Assembly (NCBI GenBank): GCA_039961715.1
Contig: JABRVW010000060.1
Coordinates: forward strand, 1 to 64,000
Length of the DNA stretch: 64,000 bases
Reading direction: 5' to 3'
Source of the DNA: JACQPU01 sp039961715
Lineage (GTDB): Bacteria > Bacteroidota > Ignavibacteria > UBA10030
Position 1 is the stretch's first letter. Every line of letters begins with the position of its first letter. The position numbers and the translations under genes were made by a program. Below, piece after piece: positions 16,918 to 26,192 of this stretch. The notes beneath the pieces were generated by a model. The model was not told where the DNA came from. It saw only the letters and a list, made by a program, of their open reading frames with translations, and ran no database searches.

Positions 16918-19900
16918 TTAGAGTCGATCCAACCGCTCCTCGGGCTGGATCACCCCGAGTTTCAGGATCTTGGTTCCAACATCCTTGATGTCCACCTCGA
17001 TCAGATACATGCCGCTGGCAACCGGAATGCCGTCCGTATTGCGCAGATCCCAGCGCTCAAACGTCGAGCCCGGCGAATGGTCAATCTGACGTACAAGCAC
17101 GCCGGAAAGCGTAAAGATCCGAATAACCACTCTCCCTTGTTCCGGGAGCCGCGAGAACGTGACGAACCGGTTCAACGGATCACGCTCGTTCACCTGTGCT
17201 CCAAAGTACGGATTCGGGAACACATTGATCTTGTTGATGTCAGACCTGGCCAGTTCCGTGCTCACGGTGGGTTGGTAGCCGGCTGTCGTGAAGGTGAATC
17301 TGTCGTTCTCGGTGTTGACAAAGTTCGGAACGATCGTGAACACCTGGCCATCCTGGGGATTGAACGGCATCGTCCCGCGCTGCAGAGGCCACAAGGCGTA
17401 CAGCGTCGGCATGGTTGCGGCTCCCGAAAGGGCATTGACGCCCGTATAGAAGGCATCTGGTGTCGCAGTGTAATCCGTGTTGAAGATGAACAAATACTCA
17501 CGGTCCCCACTGCTTGCCGTTGGCTGCCAAAGGTTATTGTTGGCAGCGGAACCAGCCTGTTCAACATAACCGGCCGCCAATTGCCGCTCCGGATTCGAGG
17601 TCACATCCCACACCGAGAAATGCTGTAATTCGTAACTGACGTACCCGTAGCTGGGGGATCCTCCCCGGAGGTACATGTACGCACGCTGTCCGTCCGCGAC
17701 GTTCGTATGAAAACGAATTTCCACCGTCACGTACTGAGATGGTGTGATGCTGCTGCCGAAGAAGTTGACGCCGAGGTCGAGACCTCCGAAGAACTCGTGC
17801 CCGCCCCAGTTGACGCCGGTGAACCAACGGTCGGCATCCGGCTCAAACGACCACTCCTTGATGGCCAGCGGAGGGCCGGCAACTTTCATTTGCAATCCAT
17901 CAATGAAAGGAGCCGTTCCGTCTCCGGTCTGGACCATGCTCTGCAGCTTGTTGGTGTTTGTCACCAGGTCTTTCAGCGTCCATTTATAGTCGTCATCAAC
18001 CGCGTCATAGGCGAACGTGACTTCGTAATTGTGTCCGGTCACCTTGGTCGGGTCAACGACAATAGGCGTGACAACGCCGTCGCTCAATCCGGCTGCATGA
18101 ATCGCCCTGATCGTGTCGCCGACCGCTGCGTTCCATCGCGTGCCCGGCGCAGGTGCATGCGGGCGAACGGTGATGATCGAGCGGGAGCTCTCCAACATGT
18201 GCGGAACGCCCCATTCGTTGTAGGCATAGGCCGTGATGACGAAGTAGTAGGGATTTCCGTTGACCAGAGGAAGGCCTGAGAGGGCATCCATCTTCGTCGA
18301 ATACTTTCTCTGCAATCCGGAGTTGGTTCCCTTGACGACCGTAACTTCGACGTTTTCCCCGTAGTTCGGATCGTATTTGAAGTCCTTGATCGCAAGAACC
18401 ATGTTGTCAAGGTCGTACGTCGCCAGAGTGCGATAGATCGTGGGTGCAGTCGGATGATCGACCTGATACACAACATACCCTTCGAAAACGTACTGTGTCG
18501 TGTTTCCGGAGGTGTCTTTTTTGATCAGATCGTCGGCAACGTAGCTCTCAGCATTGTCTTCCCATACAAACGACACTTCTCCGTCGAGCTCGGTCACCGT
18601 GATGTTCGGTACCGGGGGGGACGGAGGAAGGGCAAAATTGACGTCATAGGCCGTCTGGGCCATCGCGTCAATTTCCTTAAGGACAGCAACACTGTTCTTG
18701 TTATTCGCTCCCTGAGCAATCAACACGCCGAACACGACTTCCTGGGTGTCGCCAGGGCTGAACATGAACGGGCCGGAGGACATGAGAAACCGTCTGTCCC
18801 CGGGGGAGAGGATCACGGGATTGATCTCACTCCACCCTGTTCCCGTCACCGGGTCGCCCGGAAACACGAATCGTGTGGGTTGGGAGGTCATGGGATTGAT
18901 GAACGGAGAGCCATCCTGATACCGGCCCGTCATGTAATGGAAGGCTTCCTGCGCGTTCTCAGGATCACGCCTGGGATACGTGGCTCCGTTGATGTAATAG
19001 GCAAAAGAGTACATCGGCAGGTTCTTGTAGCCCGGGATGCGGCGGCCTGAAACAAGAGCCGTGTCGCCAGGCGAAGGAACGATCGGGCCCTGGAAGAAAT
19101 CGCGCCCAATGGCGGGAGGTTGTGTACCGTAAAACCCCACGTCATTGTTGTCCGCATTCCAGCAGTAGCCGAGACTAAGAGTTGTGTCACAGCCGACGTA
19201 GTCGTCTCCGGCATCGCCCAGGTCCGGATCATCCCACAAGGCAATGAACGTGGAATCGATCGCCGTCGTCCCCTTGTGAATGATCTTGGCCTTGATGAAC
19301 ATCATGTCGCCAAACGCGTCCGGTCGATCGTATCCCCAGACCGTGAACTGAACCTCGATCCCAAGAGGCTGGGTCCCGAAAATGTTCGCGTGGCGTGCGG
19401 CATTCATGTCATTGAAGACGCACCACATGGTCATGTCGCCCATCAACAGCGGGTTCCCGAGCGAGTCCACGGGGGCACCGTCTGCCACAGGCCAGTTCTG
19501 GTAGTCGTCGCCGGGTGTGATAAGGTCGGCCCGGGTGATCTTGTACCACCGGTATTGCGGCTTTGTGGGGTCATCTGCCGTGCCGCTGACAATCTTGCCA
19601 GGGGCGAACTCGGACGCATATTCGGCCGCCGCAGTCCTGAAATCATTGCCAACTTTGCCGGCTACCCAGATACCTGCGGCATAGTCTATGGTCTTGAACG
19701 TGCCCTTGGGCCATTCCATGCCCGAATTGCCCGTTACAACCTGGGACACATATTGACCGTCGTTGCCCATGATCGAGTTGATCCGGTTGCCGTCGAAGTT
19801 TTGGTATTCGAGGACGCCCGTCTTCTCCAGTCGCGTCACAGACTTCTTGTCTTTTCTGTCGCCGCCGTTGGCCATTGTCAGCCCGATCCCAAGGAACAGG

Positions 19901-19944
19901 ATGACTGCCATCGCCAGCCGGCTTCGATTCATGATAGTTCTCAT
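16918..19944 (-). CDS. Large secreted surface protein with C-terminal FlgD/T9SS-like tail
   Basis: About 1008 residues with a signal peptide (MRTIMNRSRLAMAV onwards). Fibronectin/Ig-like beta regions are suggested around residues 450-590. The end (INVFPNPYFG, FSRLPEQGRVVIRIFTLSG, WDLRNTDGIPVASGMYLIEV) is a FlgD-like domain of the kind serving as type IX secretion/sorting tails. The middle holds an acidic stretch DDPDLGDAGDDYVGCD, possibly metal-binding. It is a paralogue of the protein at 51654-55169, sharing PGDRRFL, SPGDTQEV and NLPM-x-SFAY blocks. ATG 19944 follows GAGGAG with 8-base spacing. It lies between a TonB receptor and a PorV-like gene. The ligand is unknown. Confidence 0.82.
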   Translation of the reverse strand: MRTIMNRSRLAMAVILFLGIGLTMANGGDRKDKKSVTRLEKTGVLEYQNFDGNRINSIMGNDGQYVSQVVTGNSGMEWPKGTFKTIDYAAGIWVAGKVGNDFRTAAAEYASEFAPGKIVSGTADDPTKPQYRWYKITRADLITPGDDYQNWPVADGAPVDSLGNPLLMGDMTMWCVFNDMNAARHANIFGTQPLGIEVQFTVWGYDRPDAFGDMMFIKAKIIHKGTTAIDSTFIALWDDPDLGDAGDDYVGCDTTLSLGYCWNADNNDVGFYGTQPPAIGRDFFQGPIVPSPGDTALVSGRRIPGYKNLPMYSFAYYINGATYPRRDPENAQEAFHYMTGRYQDGSPFINPMTSQPTRFVFPGDPVTGTGWSEINPVILSPGDRRFLMSSGPFMFSPGDTQEVVFGVLIAQGANNKNSVAVLKEIDAMAQTAYDVNFALPPSPPVPNITVTELDGEVSFVWEDNAESYVADDLIKKDTSGNTTQYVFEGYVVYQVDHPTAPTIYRTLATYDLDNMVLAIKDFKYDPNYGENVEVTVVKGTNSGLQRKYSTKMDALSGLPLVNGNPYYFVITAYAYNEWGVPHMLESSRSIITVRPHAPAPGTRWNAAVGDTIRAIHAAGLSDGVVTPIVVDPTKVTGHNYEVTFAYDAVDDDYKWTLKDLVTNTNKLQSMVQTGDGTAPFIDGLQMKVAGPPLAIKEWSFEPDADRWFTGVNWGGHEFFGGLDLGVNFFGSSITPSQYVTVEIRFHTNVADGQRAYMYLRGGSPSYGYVSYELQHFSVWDVTSNPERQLAAGYVEQAGSAANNNLWQPTASSGDREYLFIFNTDYTATPDAFYTGVNALSGAATMPTLYALWPLQRGTMPFNPQDGQVFTIVPNFVNTENDRFTFTTAGYQPTVSTELARSDINKINVFPNPYFGAQVNERDPLNRFVTFSRLPEQGRVVIRIFTLSGVLVRQIDHSPGSTFERWDLRNTDGIPVASGMYLIEVDIKDVGTKILKLGVIQPEERLDRL

Positions 19945-19992
19945 GGTGAAATCTCCTCGTCGAGTCAAGAAATTGACTGGTTCAAAGGCCGG

Positions 19993-22824
19993 TTAGAAAT
20001 CAACGCGTAGTCCAAGACGCGTTTGGCGCGGCGTTCCGTAATTGCCCGGGGCGGCAAGCCTGTACCGGTATCCGTCAACCGCCGCCTGACCATTCTCTGC
20101 CGCATAAGCCTGCCCGTCGGTCGTGCGGAAATATCCGTCGTCGTTCGGGAGACCCGTCTGGTTGTACACGAAGGTCACGTTCCTGGCGTTGGTGACGTTG
20201 AGCATCCACAAATAGACATTCAGCGTCGCCGGGCCAATGGAAAACGTCTTGTCGACCTTGAGATCCAATTGGAAGTTCCAGGGTGAATACGTTTGATTCA
20301 TGGCCGCAATGGGCTGTTCCCACGCCGGTCCGAAAAGGATCGTGTTTGGACGGGCGGGAGTGTACGGGCGGCCACTTCCGAAGGTCAACAGCAAATTGAC
20401 CCCAACCTGCTCAAGAGGCTTGATGTCGTACATCGTGGGGCCGTCACCGGGCTCTGTGCGAAAATCCAGATTGACACTTCCCGTATGGCGCTGATCGAAA
20501 TCCAGCGGGGAAACAAAGGTCGGGTAGTTTGTGCCGAGCCATGCAATGTTGAAGTTGGTGTTGGCTCCTGATCCTGTTCCCGATGCATACTGAAGCGTAT
20601 AGTTTACCATGGCCGAAACACGGTTGGTGCGGCGAAGATTGAATGAAAACGAGAGGCCTTTCACCGTGCCAAAATCACCGTTGGTGTACTGCGCATAGGC
20701 TACCGGATTGGCGAAGACGTTGCGCAGCTGAACCAGATCCCGGATGTCCTTGTAATAGGTCGTGATGTCCAGGCTGGCATTGGGACCAATCTGCTGGCTG
20801 AAGCCGACTTCATACGTGATGGTCCGTTCCGGCTTCAGGCTTGGGTTTCCCACGGTCACATAGTTGCCGGCCGTCATCTCCTGCACCAGCTCCGTTGTGC
20901 TCGTGTACAAGCGGTTGAGCTCAACGTGCTGGATGAAGTGGCCGTATTGAGCATGGAACACCGTCTGATCGGTGACCGGGAACGAGAATCCCAACCGTGG
21001 ACTGAACGACGTCGTTGCTTCACCCGGCTCGAAGTTATCTTCCGCGATCATCTGATAATTGCCGGATGGATGCGAGACAATGTGGATGTTCGTCGGATCC
21101 TTGATCCTGTCCACGTTGGCATTGATGTAGTCCCATCGCAAGCCGATGTTCAGGACGAGATCGGAGAGTTCCAGTTTGTTCTGGGCATAGATGGCCGCGA
21201 TGATCGGATGAGGGGCGCTGTTCCGGCTTCCATCATCAAGAAAGGTTTTCCTTCCCTTGGCCACGCCGTCCACAGCCATTCCGAGATTGGTCGTATACGA
21301 ATTCCGCAGAATCTCCTCACGCGTGAATGTGGGACTCGCTGCCTTGACCAGGGCAAACCGCGCGGGGAGTGTCGACCAGTACCGGATTGTGTTGTACCGG
21401 TATTCGCCCCCAACCTTGAGCAGATTCGAACGATCAAGCTGATGGGTCAGATCAACCTTCGCGCTCCAATACGAAGAACGATTGTATTCGTAGGCGAAGT
21501 TGACGAACCCGGGTCCTGCGAAAAGGTTGGCAAACCTGTTCGGCGGATTGCGCCCAGGCCCGCTCAGAACCGGATTCTTCACAGGATCGCCGTAAGAATC
21601 GATGTCGTCAAACCAGACCGGATCGCCCTGCTCGTGCTCCGTCTGGAAAAAGCTCAGCATGACGGAGTAGAAAGTCGATGCTCCAAGAGTGTGCGTTCCC
21701 CTCAGATAGTAAGCATGGGTTGAGCGCTCACGTTTCAGGTTCCGTTCGGAATTGAACACCGAGTGATACTGGCTTGGGATCCTGTCGTCGGTAAAGCTTG
21801 TGAAGCCGCCGACGCGGACATTAAACGGCTTCATGTCCCAAATGAGATTCGAATTCAGCGTCAGCTCCTTGGAGGTGTTGTTGGGGAGATAGAACTTGCG
21901 CCCGACTGTCGGATTTCCATCGAGGGCGTACGTATATTCCGTTCCCACATGGAAGCGCAGAGCGGATCCGACCCCCGGAAAAGGGCCGCCGGCGGACAAG
22001 TGGAATGTTGAGGTTCCGTAAGAGCGGAATCCGTGCGGAGCCTGCAGGCCATCCCGGACAAACTGAAGCGAATCCTTTGGGGCCGCGCGCTTATAGAACA
22101 TTTCATCGGAGATCACGCCGACAGAGAGCGTGTAGCGCTCCGTGCCGCCTTTGGTCGTTGCGCTGACAAGGCCGGCATTCGCGAATCCATACTCAGCGCT
22201 GAATCCGCCGGCCTGGTAGGTGACCTCTTCGATGGATTCATTCACCACGGCGCCCGCATTCGTGCTGTTGTAAGGGTTGTTCACGATCATGCCGTCGATA
22301 AAATACGCCACCTCATCCGAACGGCCGCCGCGCACATAGAGATTGTTCCCAAGCTTGACGATGCCGGGCTGGAGCGCGACGACGTCAAGATACCCGCGCG
22401 TGGGGATGTTCTTGATCTCTTCGGAGCGGACCGTGATGATCGCGTTCGTTGCGCTCTTGCTGACAAGAGGACGCTCGGCCACGATCTCGACTTCCGGTAC
22501 GGCAATGGCCTCGCTCGAAAGCTGTGCATTAAGCTCGGTCGTCAATTCCGAAGTGACAATAACGTTGGAGATCGTCAGAACCTGATAGCCGATGTAACTG
22601 AATCTCAACGTGTAACTTCCGGGACGGACATCCAGTATATAGTAATTGCCCTCAATGTCTGTGGCGGCTCCCTGTGTGGAGCCCACGATGATCACGTTGG
22701 CGCCAATGAGAGGTTCTCCCGACTGGGAGTCTGTAACCTTGCCTGCGATCTTTCCAGGACCCTGCGCAAGAAGCAGAGAGGAGGAGATGAGGACAAGGCA
22801 CAAAACGGAAAGGAAATATTTCAT
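19993..22824 (-). CDS. TonB-dependent receptor with carboxypeptidase-regulatory-like domain
   Basis: About 943 residues. After a signal peptide (ending SSSLLLAQ) come a CarboxypepD_reg/transthyretin-like domain (GKIAGKVTDSQSGEPLIGAN, about 23-100), a plug domain (about 110-220, with LYVRGGRSDEVAYFIDGM) and a 22-strand-type barrel ending in RLGLRVDF with the C-terminal aromatic residue. This is a SusC-like architecture: energy-dependent uptake or signalling at the outer membrane. ATG 22824 is used because AAAGGA precedes it and a signal peptide follows. Its neighbour is not a SusD lipoprotein but the 1008-aa secreted protein, so binding may be handled differently here. Confidence 0.9.
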   Translation of the reverse strand: MKYFLSVLCLVLISSSLLLAQGPGKIAGKVTDSQSGEPLIGANVIIVGSTQGAATDIEGNYYILDVRPGSYTLRFSYIGYQVLTISNVIVTSELTTELNAQLSSEAIAVPEVEIVAERPLVSKSATNAIITVRSEEIKNIPTRGYLDVVALQPGIVKLGNNLYVRGGRSDEVAYFIDGMIVNNPYNSTNAGAVVNESIEEVTYQAGGFSAEYGFANAGLVSATTKGGTERYTLSVGVISDEMFYKRAAPKDSLQFVRDGLQAPHGFRSYGTSTFHLSAGGPFPGVGSALRFHVGTEYTYALDGNPTVGRKFYLPNNTSKELTLNSNLIWDMKPFNVRVGGFTSFTDDRIPSQYHSVFNSERNLKRERSTHAYYLRGTHTLGASTFYSVMLSFFQTEHEQGDPVWFDDIDSYGDPVKNPVLSGPGRNPPNRFANLFAGPGFVNFAYEYNRSSYWSAKVDLTHQLDRSNLLKVGGEYRYNTIRYWSTLPARFALVKAASPTFTREEILRNSYTTNLGMAVDGVAKGRKTFLDDGSRNSAPHPIIAAIYAQNKLELSDLVLNIGLRWDYINANVDRIKDPTNIHIVSHPSGNYQMIAEDNFEPGEATTSFSPRLGFSFPVTDQTVFHAQYGHFIQHVELNRLYTSTTELVQEMTAGNYVTVGNPSLKPERTITYEVGFSQQIGPNASLDITTYYKDIRDLVQLRNVFANPVAYAQYTNGDFGTVKGLSFSFNLRRTNRVSAMVNYTLQYASGTGSGANTNFNIAWLGTNYPTFVSPLDFDQRHTGSVNLDFRTEPGDGPTMYDIKPLEQVGVNLLLTFGSGRPYTPARPNTILFGPAWEQPIAAMNQTYSPWNFQLDLKVDKTFSIGPATLNVYLWMLNVTNARNVTFVYNQTGLPNDDGYFRTTDGQAYAAENGQAAVDGYRYRLAAPGNYGTPRQTRLGLRVDF

Positions 22825-23337
22825 GATGAAATCCTTTCTTCTGGGTTGAACAACAAACTTGTCTGGGTGAAAACATGCCCCCTCGCGGGGCACCTGTCGC
22901 GTGCAATCAGGAATGAATCTCAGGACTTCGTCAGACAACACGCCTGTCGCGTGGGCAGACCCCACAACAATCGTACCTGGAAAGCATGCGGGAATTCGCG
23001 GCAGAACAAGGATTTATGCATTGGTATGAGCAACAGCTTTTGCGATTTCAGGAATCTGAAGGTCGGAAGCGATGTTTCCTCAGGAATGAAGACCCTGCTG
23101 AACGCGTGACCAAGGAACATCGTCGAGTGACGAACAACAGGAGGCCATGTCCGATGAGGTCACATTGTGGAAAAAATGATCAGTCCTGAGGATGGTGATG
23201 ATGAGGAAACTGACATTCCTGACCCTGCGAACGAACGGAATGGGCTATTCTCAAAGTCGGAAAGCATTTTGGCTTTACTTTTCACAAACTAATCGGTACT
23301 CTGTGCGGGATTTGAACGGATTTTCAGAGGAGAACGT
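22825..23337. other. Divergent intergenic region, 513 bases
   Basis: The stretch separates the TonB-receptor cassette (-) from the M16 pair (+) and must hold both promoters. It contains a GCCCC/GGGGC hairpin near 22880-22900, two copies of CCTGTCGCGTG about 60 bases apart, and CAGAGGAGAACGT just before the ATG at 23338. The small open frames inside have no convincing start signal or recognisable product. I could not pick a confident -35/-10 pair. Confidence 0.5.
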
Positions 23338-24699
23338 ATGAAAAAGTTGTCCCTCGCGTTGTTGATTCCCCTTGTCGTCCTTTCGGCCCAGGACAAAGGT
23401 CTGACCGTACCCTATGAGATGTTCAGACTCGAGAACGGGTTGACGGTGATTCTGCACGAGGATCATACGATTCCACGCGTAGCCGTCAACGTATGGTACC
23501 ATGTGGGGTCGGGGCATGAAAAACCCGGGCGGACGGGATTTGCGCACTTATTCGAACATATCATGTTCGAAGGATCGGGCAATGTGCCCGAAGGGATGTT
23601 CGACGTATGGCTGGAGGCGGCGGGAGGTGACAATAACGGATCAACCACGACCGACCGGACGAATTACTATGAGAATCTTCCGAGCAACGCGCTCGAACTG
23701 GCACTGTTTCTTGAGTCCGACCGGATGGGATACCTGCTTGACGCCATGTCTCCTGCAAAGGTTGACGGACAGAGAGATGTTGTCAAGAATGAACGTCGCC
23801 AGCGTTACGAGAATCAACCGTACGGCATGGTGTGGATCGTAATGGCAAGAGCACTCTACCCCGGCAACCATCCCTACTCCTGGCCCACGATCGGATCGAT
23901 GGAAGACCTTTCCGCGGCCAGTTATGAAGACGTCGTCGAGTTTTTCAAGAAGTACTATGTCCCGAACAATGCCAGCCTTGTTATTGCGGGAGATATCGAT
24001 CCCAAGACAACGAGGTCGCTGGTGAAAAAATGGTTTAAGGAGATCCCGGCGGGAAAGCCGGTGGAACCCATTGATCCCCCGGCGGCATTCCTGGCCTCTG
24101 AGAAACGCCTCACCATGGAAGATCGCGTTCAGCTTCCGCGTCTCATCATGGCGTGGCTGACTCCCCCAGCCTATGATCCGGGGGACGCGGAGATGGATAT
24201 TGCGGCCAATATCCTTGCAGGCGGCAAGAATTCGCGGCTCTACAAACGGCTTGTGTATGAGATGCAGATCGCCCAGGACGTATCGGCTTTTCAGTGGTCG
24301 GCGGCTCTTGCGTCGTCTTTCTGGATTGTCGCAACAGCGCGTGAAGGACACACGCTTGCAGAAATTGAGGCCGTGATTCAGGACGAAATCGATAAACTGA
24401 AGATGGAACAACCCGCGACCCGGGAGCTTCAGAGAGCGGTGAACCAGTTTGAGGCGGCATTTCTTGATGGCCTTGAGACCTCATCGAGGAAGGCGGATCA
24501 ACTCAATGCATACTATGTGCGGACCGGAAACCCGGATTACTTCAACGAAGACCTGGCCCGCTACAAGGCCGTCGCTCCGTCCGATATTCGCTCAATGATT
24601 CAAACGTATCTGCGGGATGAAGCACGCGTGGTGCTGAGCATTGTTCCGACGGGCAAAAAAGAGCTGGCGGCGCCAAACAGTTCGGAGGTGAAGCCATGA
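23338..24699 (+). CDS. M16 family zinc peptidase, catalytic subunit
   Basis: A 453-residue exported peptidase with a signal peptide of about 17 residues. The inverted zinc motif HLFEH is at 70-74 (His70, Glu73, His74), and the third ligand is Glu152 in VKNERRQ, 78 residues on, as expected for M16. The second half is the usual structurally similar domain with AGGKNSRLYKRLVYEMQIAQ. Members cleave peptides of moderate size in the periplasm. The ATG follows AGAGGAGA. The stop overlaps the next gene by ATGA, and that gene encodes a zinc-less partner, so the active enzyme is probably a heterodimer. Confidence 0.93.
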   Translation: MKKLSLALLIPLVVLSAQDKGLTVPYEMFRLENGLTVILHEDHTIPRVAVNVWYHVGSGHEKPGRTGFAHLFEHIMFEGSGNVPEGMFDVWLEAAGGDNNGSTTTDRTNYYENLPSNALELALFLESDRMGYLLDAMSPAKVDGQRDVVKNERRQRYENQPYGMVWIVMARALYPGNHPYSWPTIGSMEDLSAASYEDVVEFFKKYYVPNNASLVIAGDIDPKTTRSLVKKWFKEIPAGKPVEPIDPPAAFLASEKRLTMEDRVQLPRLIMAWLTPPAYDPGDAEMDIAANILAGGKNSRLYKRLVYEMQIAQDVSAFQWSAALASSFWIVATAREGHTLAEIEAVIQDEIDKLKMEQPATRELQRAVNQFEAAFLDGLETSSRKADQLNAYYVRTGNPDYFNEDLARYKAVAPSDIRSMIQTYLRDEARVVLSIVPTGKKELAAPNSSEVKP

Positions 24700-26141
24700 G
24701 AAAGAGACTGACGCTTGCAATCGCCACTGCGTTCGTTCTGGCCCTTCCGGCAACAAGCCAGGTTCCCGACCGCAGTGCGCCTCCGGCTCTGGGAGCCCCG
24801 CGGCCCCTCCAATTGCCTGCCATCCAACGGTTCAAGCTTTCCAACGGGCTCCCCGTTGTGTTCATGGAAAAACGCGGCGTGCCGATTATTCAGGTGAATA
24901 TGATGGTCAAGACCGGCTCCGCCATGGATCCATCGGACCGGAGCGGTCTGGCAAGCCTCACGGCGGCCATGCTGGATGAGGGTGCCGGAGCCCTTTCGGC
25001 CCTCGAATTGGCGGATGCGATCGATTTTCTGGGTGCAAGGATCTCCACGGGAGCAGGAGCGCATACAAGCTCTGTTGCGCTCCACACACCGGTTTCCAAA
25101 CTGGCCGAGGCGCTTCCGCTCATGGCGGACATTGCCATAAGACCCCGTTTTGATGTGGAGGAACTGGAAAGGCTTCGGAAAGAACGTCTGACCTCCCTGC
25201 TTCAGTGGCATGACCAGCCTTCGACCATTGCCTCAATCACGTTCAGCACGAAACTGTTCGGACCGAGACATCCGTACGGACTACCAGGCATGGGGAACGA
25301 ACAATCGTTGAGAGCCATGCGGGTGGCGGATCTGAGGAGGTTTCATGAGGCGTATTATCACCCCAATAATGCCGCATTGATCGTTGTGGGGGAGATCAGC
25401 CGCGGAGAGCTCGAGAAGCATTTGGAGGCTGTGTTTGGGGGTTGGAAAGGCCGGACGACGGCCACCGTCAATTGGCCTGACGCAGGGCAGGTGGAACAAA
25501 GGACGGTGTACCTTGTGAACAAGCCCGGCGCCGCGCAGTCGGAAATTCGCATCGGACGAATCGGGGTCCCCAGAACGACGAAAGACTATTTTCCGCTGGT
25601 CGTTATGAACACGATACTCGGCGGATCCTTCACGTCAAGGCTTAATCAAAACTTGCGCGAAACGCACGGTTACTCCTATGGAGCCGGATCGTTCTTTGAT
25701 ATGCGCCCTCTTCCCGGGCCGTTCATGGCCTACTCTGCCGTTCATACGGCGGTGACGGATAGTGCGTTGGCTGAATTTTTCAAGGAGTTGAACGGAATTC
25801 TCAAGCCGATCCCTGACAACGAGTTTGAAAAGGCAAAAAACTATCTCGCTCTGGGCTATGCGGACAACTTTGAGTCGGTTGGCCAGATCGCAGGCATGCT
25901 TGCCGACATGATTCTGTATAACCTCCCCGACGATTACTTCAATACGTATGTGGAGAAGGTGCTCGCCGTGAAGAAAGAGGATGTTGAAAGGGTGGCGCGG
26001 GAATACATCGTGCCGGGAAAAACGCTGGTCGTTGTGGTGGGCGACAAGGCTGTGATTGAAAAAGGAATCCGGAGGTTGAATCTGGGAAAGTTGGAAGTCC
26101 TGAGCGTGGAGGATGTGCTCGGGAACAAGCCAAGGCTGTAA
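24696..26141 (+). CDS. M16-like peptidase subunit lacking the zinc motif, exported
   Basis: A 481-residue protein with a signal peptide ending near LPATSQ. Where the catalytic partner has HLFEH this one has SLTAA (in SGLASLTAAMLDEGAG), so it cannot bind zinc in the M16 way. The C-terminal half keeps the substrate-binding R/Y pair region TSRLNQNLRETHGYSYG. It is related to the subunit at 298-1683, which shows the same paired layout. The likely role is as the structural half of an M16 heterodimer, by analogy with mitochondrial processing peptidase alpha subunits. Confidence 0.9.
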   Translation: MRKRLTLAIATAFVLALPATSQVPDRSAPPALGAPRPLQLPAIQRFKLSNGLPVVFMEKRGVPIIQVNMMVKTGSAMDPSDRSGLASLTAAMLDEGAGALSALELADAIDFLGARISTGAGAHTSSVALHTPVSKLAEALPLMADIAIRPRFDVEELERLRKERLTSLLQWHDQPSTIASITFSTKLFGPRHPYGLPGMGNEQSLRAMRVADLRRFHEAYYHPNNAALIVVGEISRGELEKHLEAVFGGWKGRTTATVNWPDAGQVEQRTVYLVNKPGAAQSEIRIGRIGVPRTTKDYFPLVVMNTILGGSFTSRLNQNLRETHGYSYGAGSFFDMRPLPGPFMAYSAVHTAVTDSALAEFFKELNGILKPIPDNEFEKAKNYLALGYADNFESVGQIAGMLADMILYNLPDDYFNTYVEKVLAVKKEDVERVAREYIVPGKTLVVVVGDKAVIEKGIRRLNLGKLEVLSVEDVLGNKPRL

Positions 26142-26144
26142 GAT

Positions 26145-26170
26145 TTCCAATCTTCAGGTGAAGATTGGAA
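26145..26170. terminator. Perfect inverted repeat between convergent genes
   Basis: TTCCAATCTTC (26145-26155) and GAAGATTGGAA (26160-26170) form an 11-bp perfect stem with the four-base loop AGGT, followed by only three T. It starts four bases after the M16 stop and lies 23 bases before the end of the converging ychF gene, so it probably stops transcription from both sides. Confidence 0.7.
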
Positions 26171-26192
26171 TTTGGAAATTCGGGAATGTTCT

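Noticed and set aside
19120..20010. 296-residue open frame on the plus strand
   Set aside because: It is antisense to the large secreted protein and has no recognisable content.
22033..23109. 358-residue open frame on the plus strand
   Set aside because: It is mostly opposite the TonB receptor and runs into the intergenic region. No ribosome site or recognisable domain is present.
22986..23189. 67-residue open frame in the divergent intergenic region
   Set aside because: No ribosome site, no recognisable product, and odd composition.
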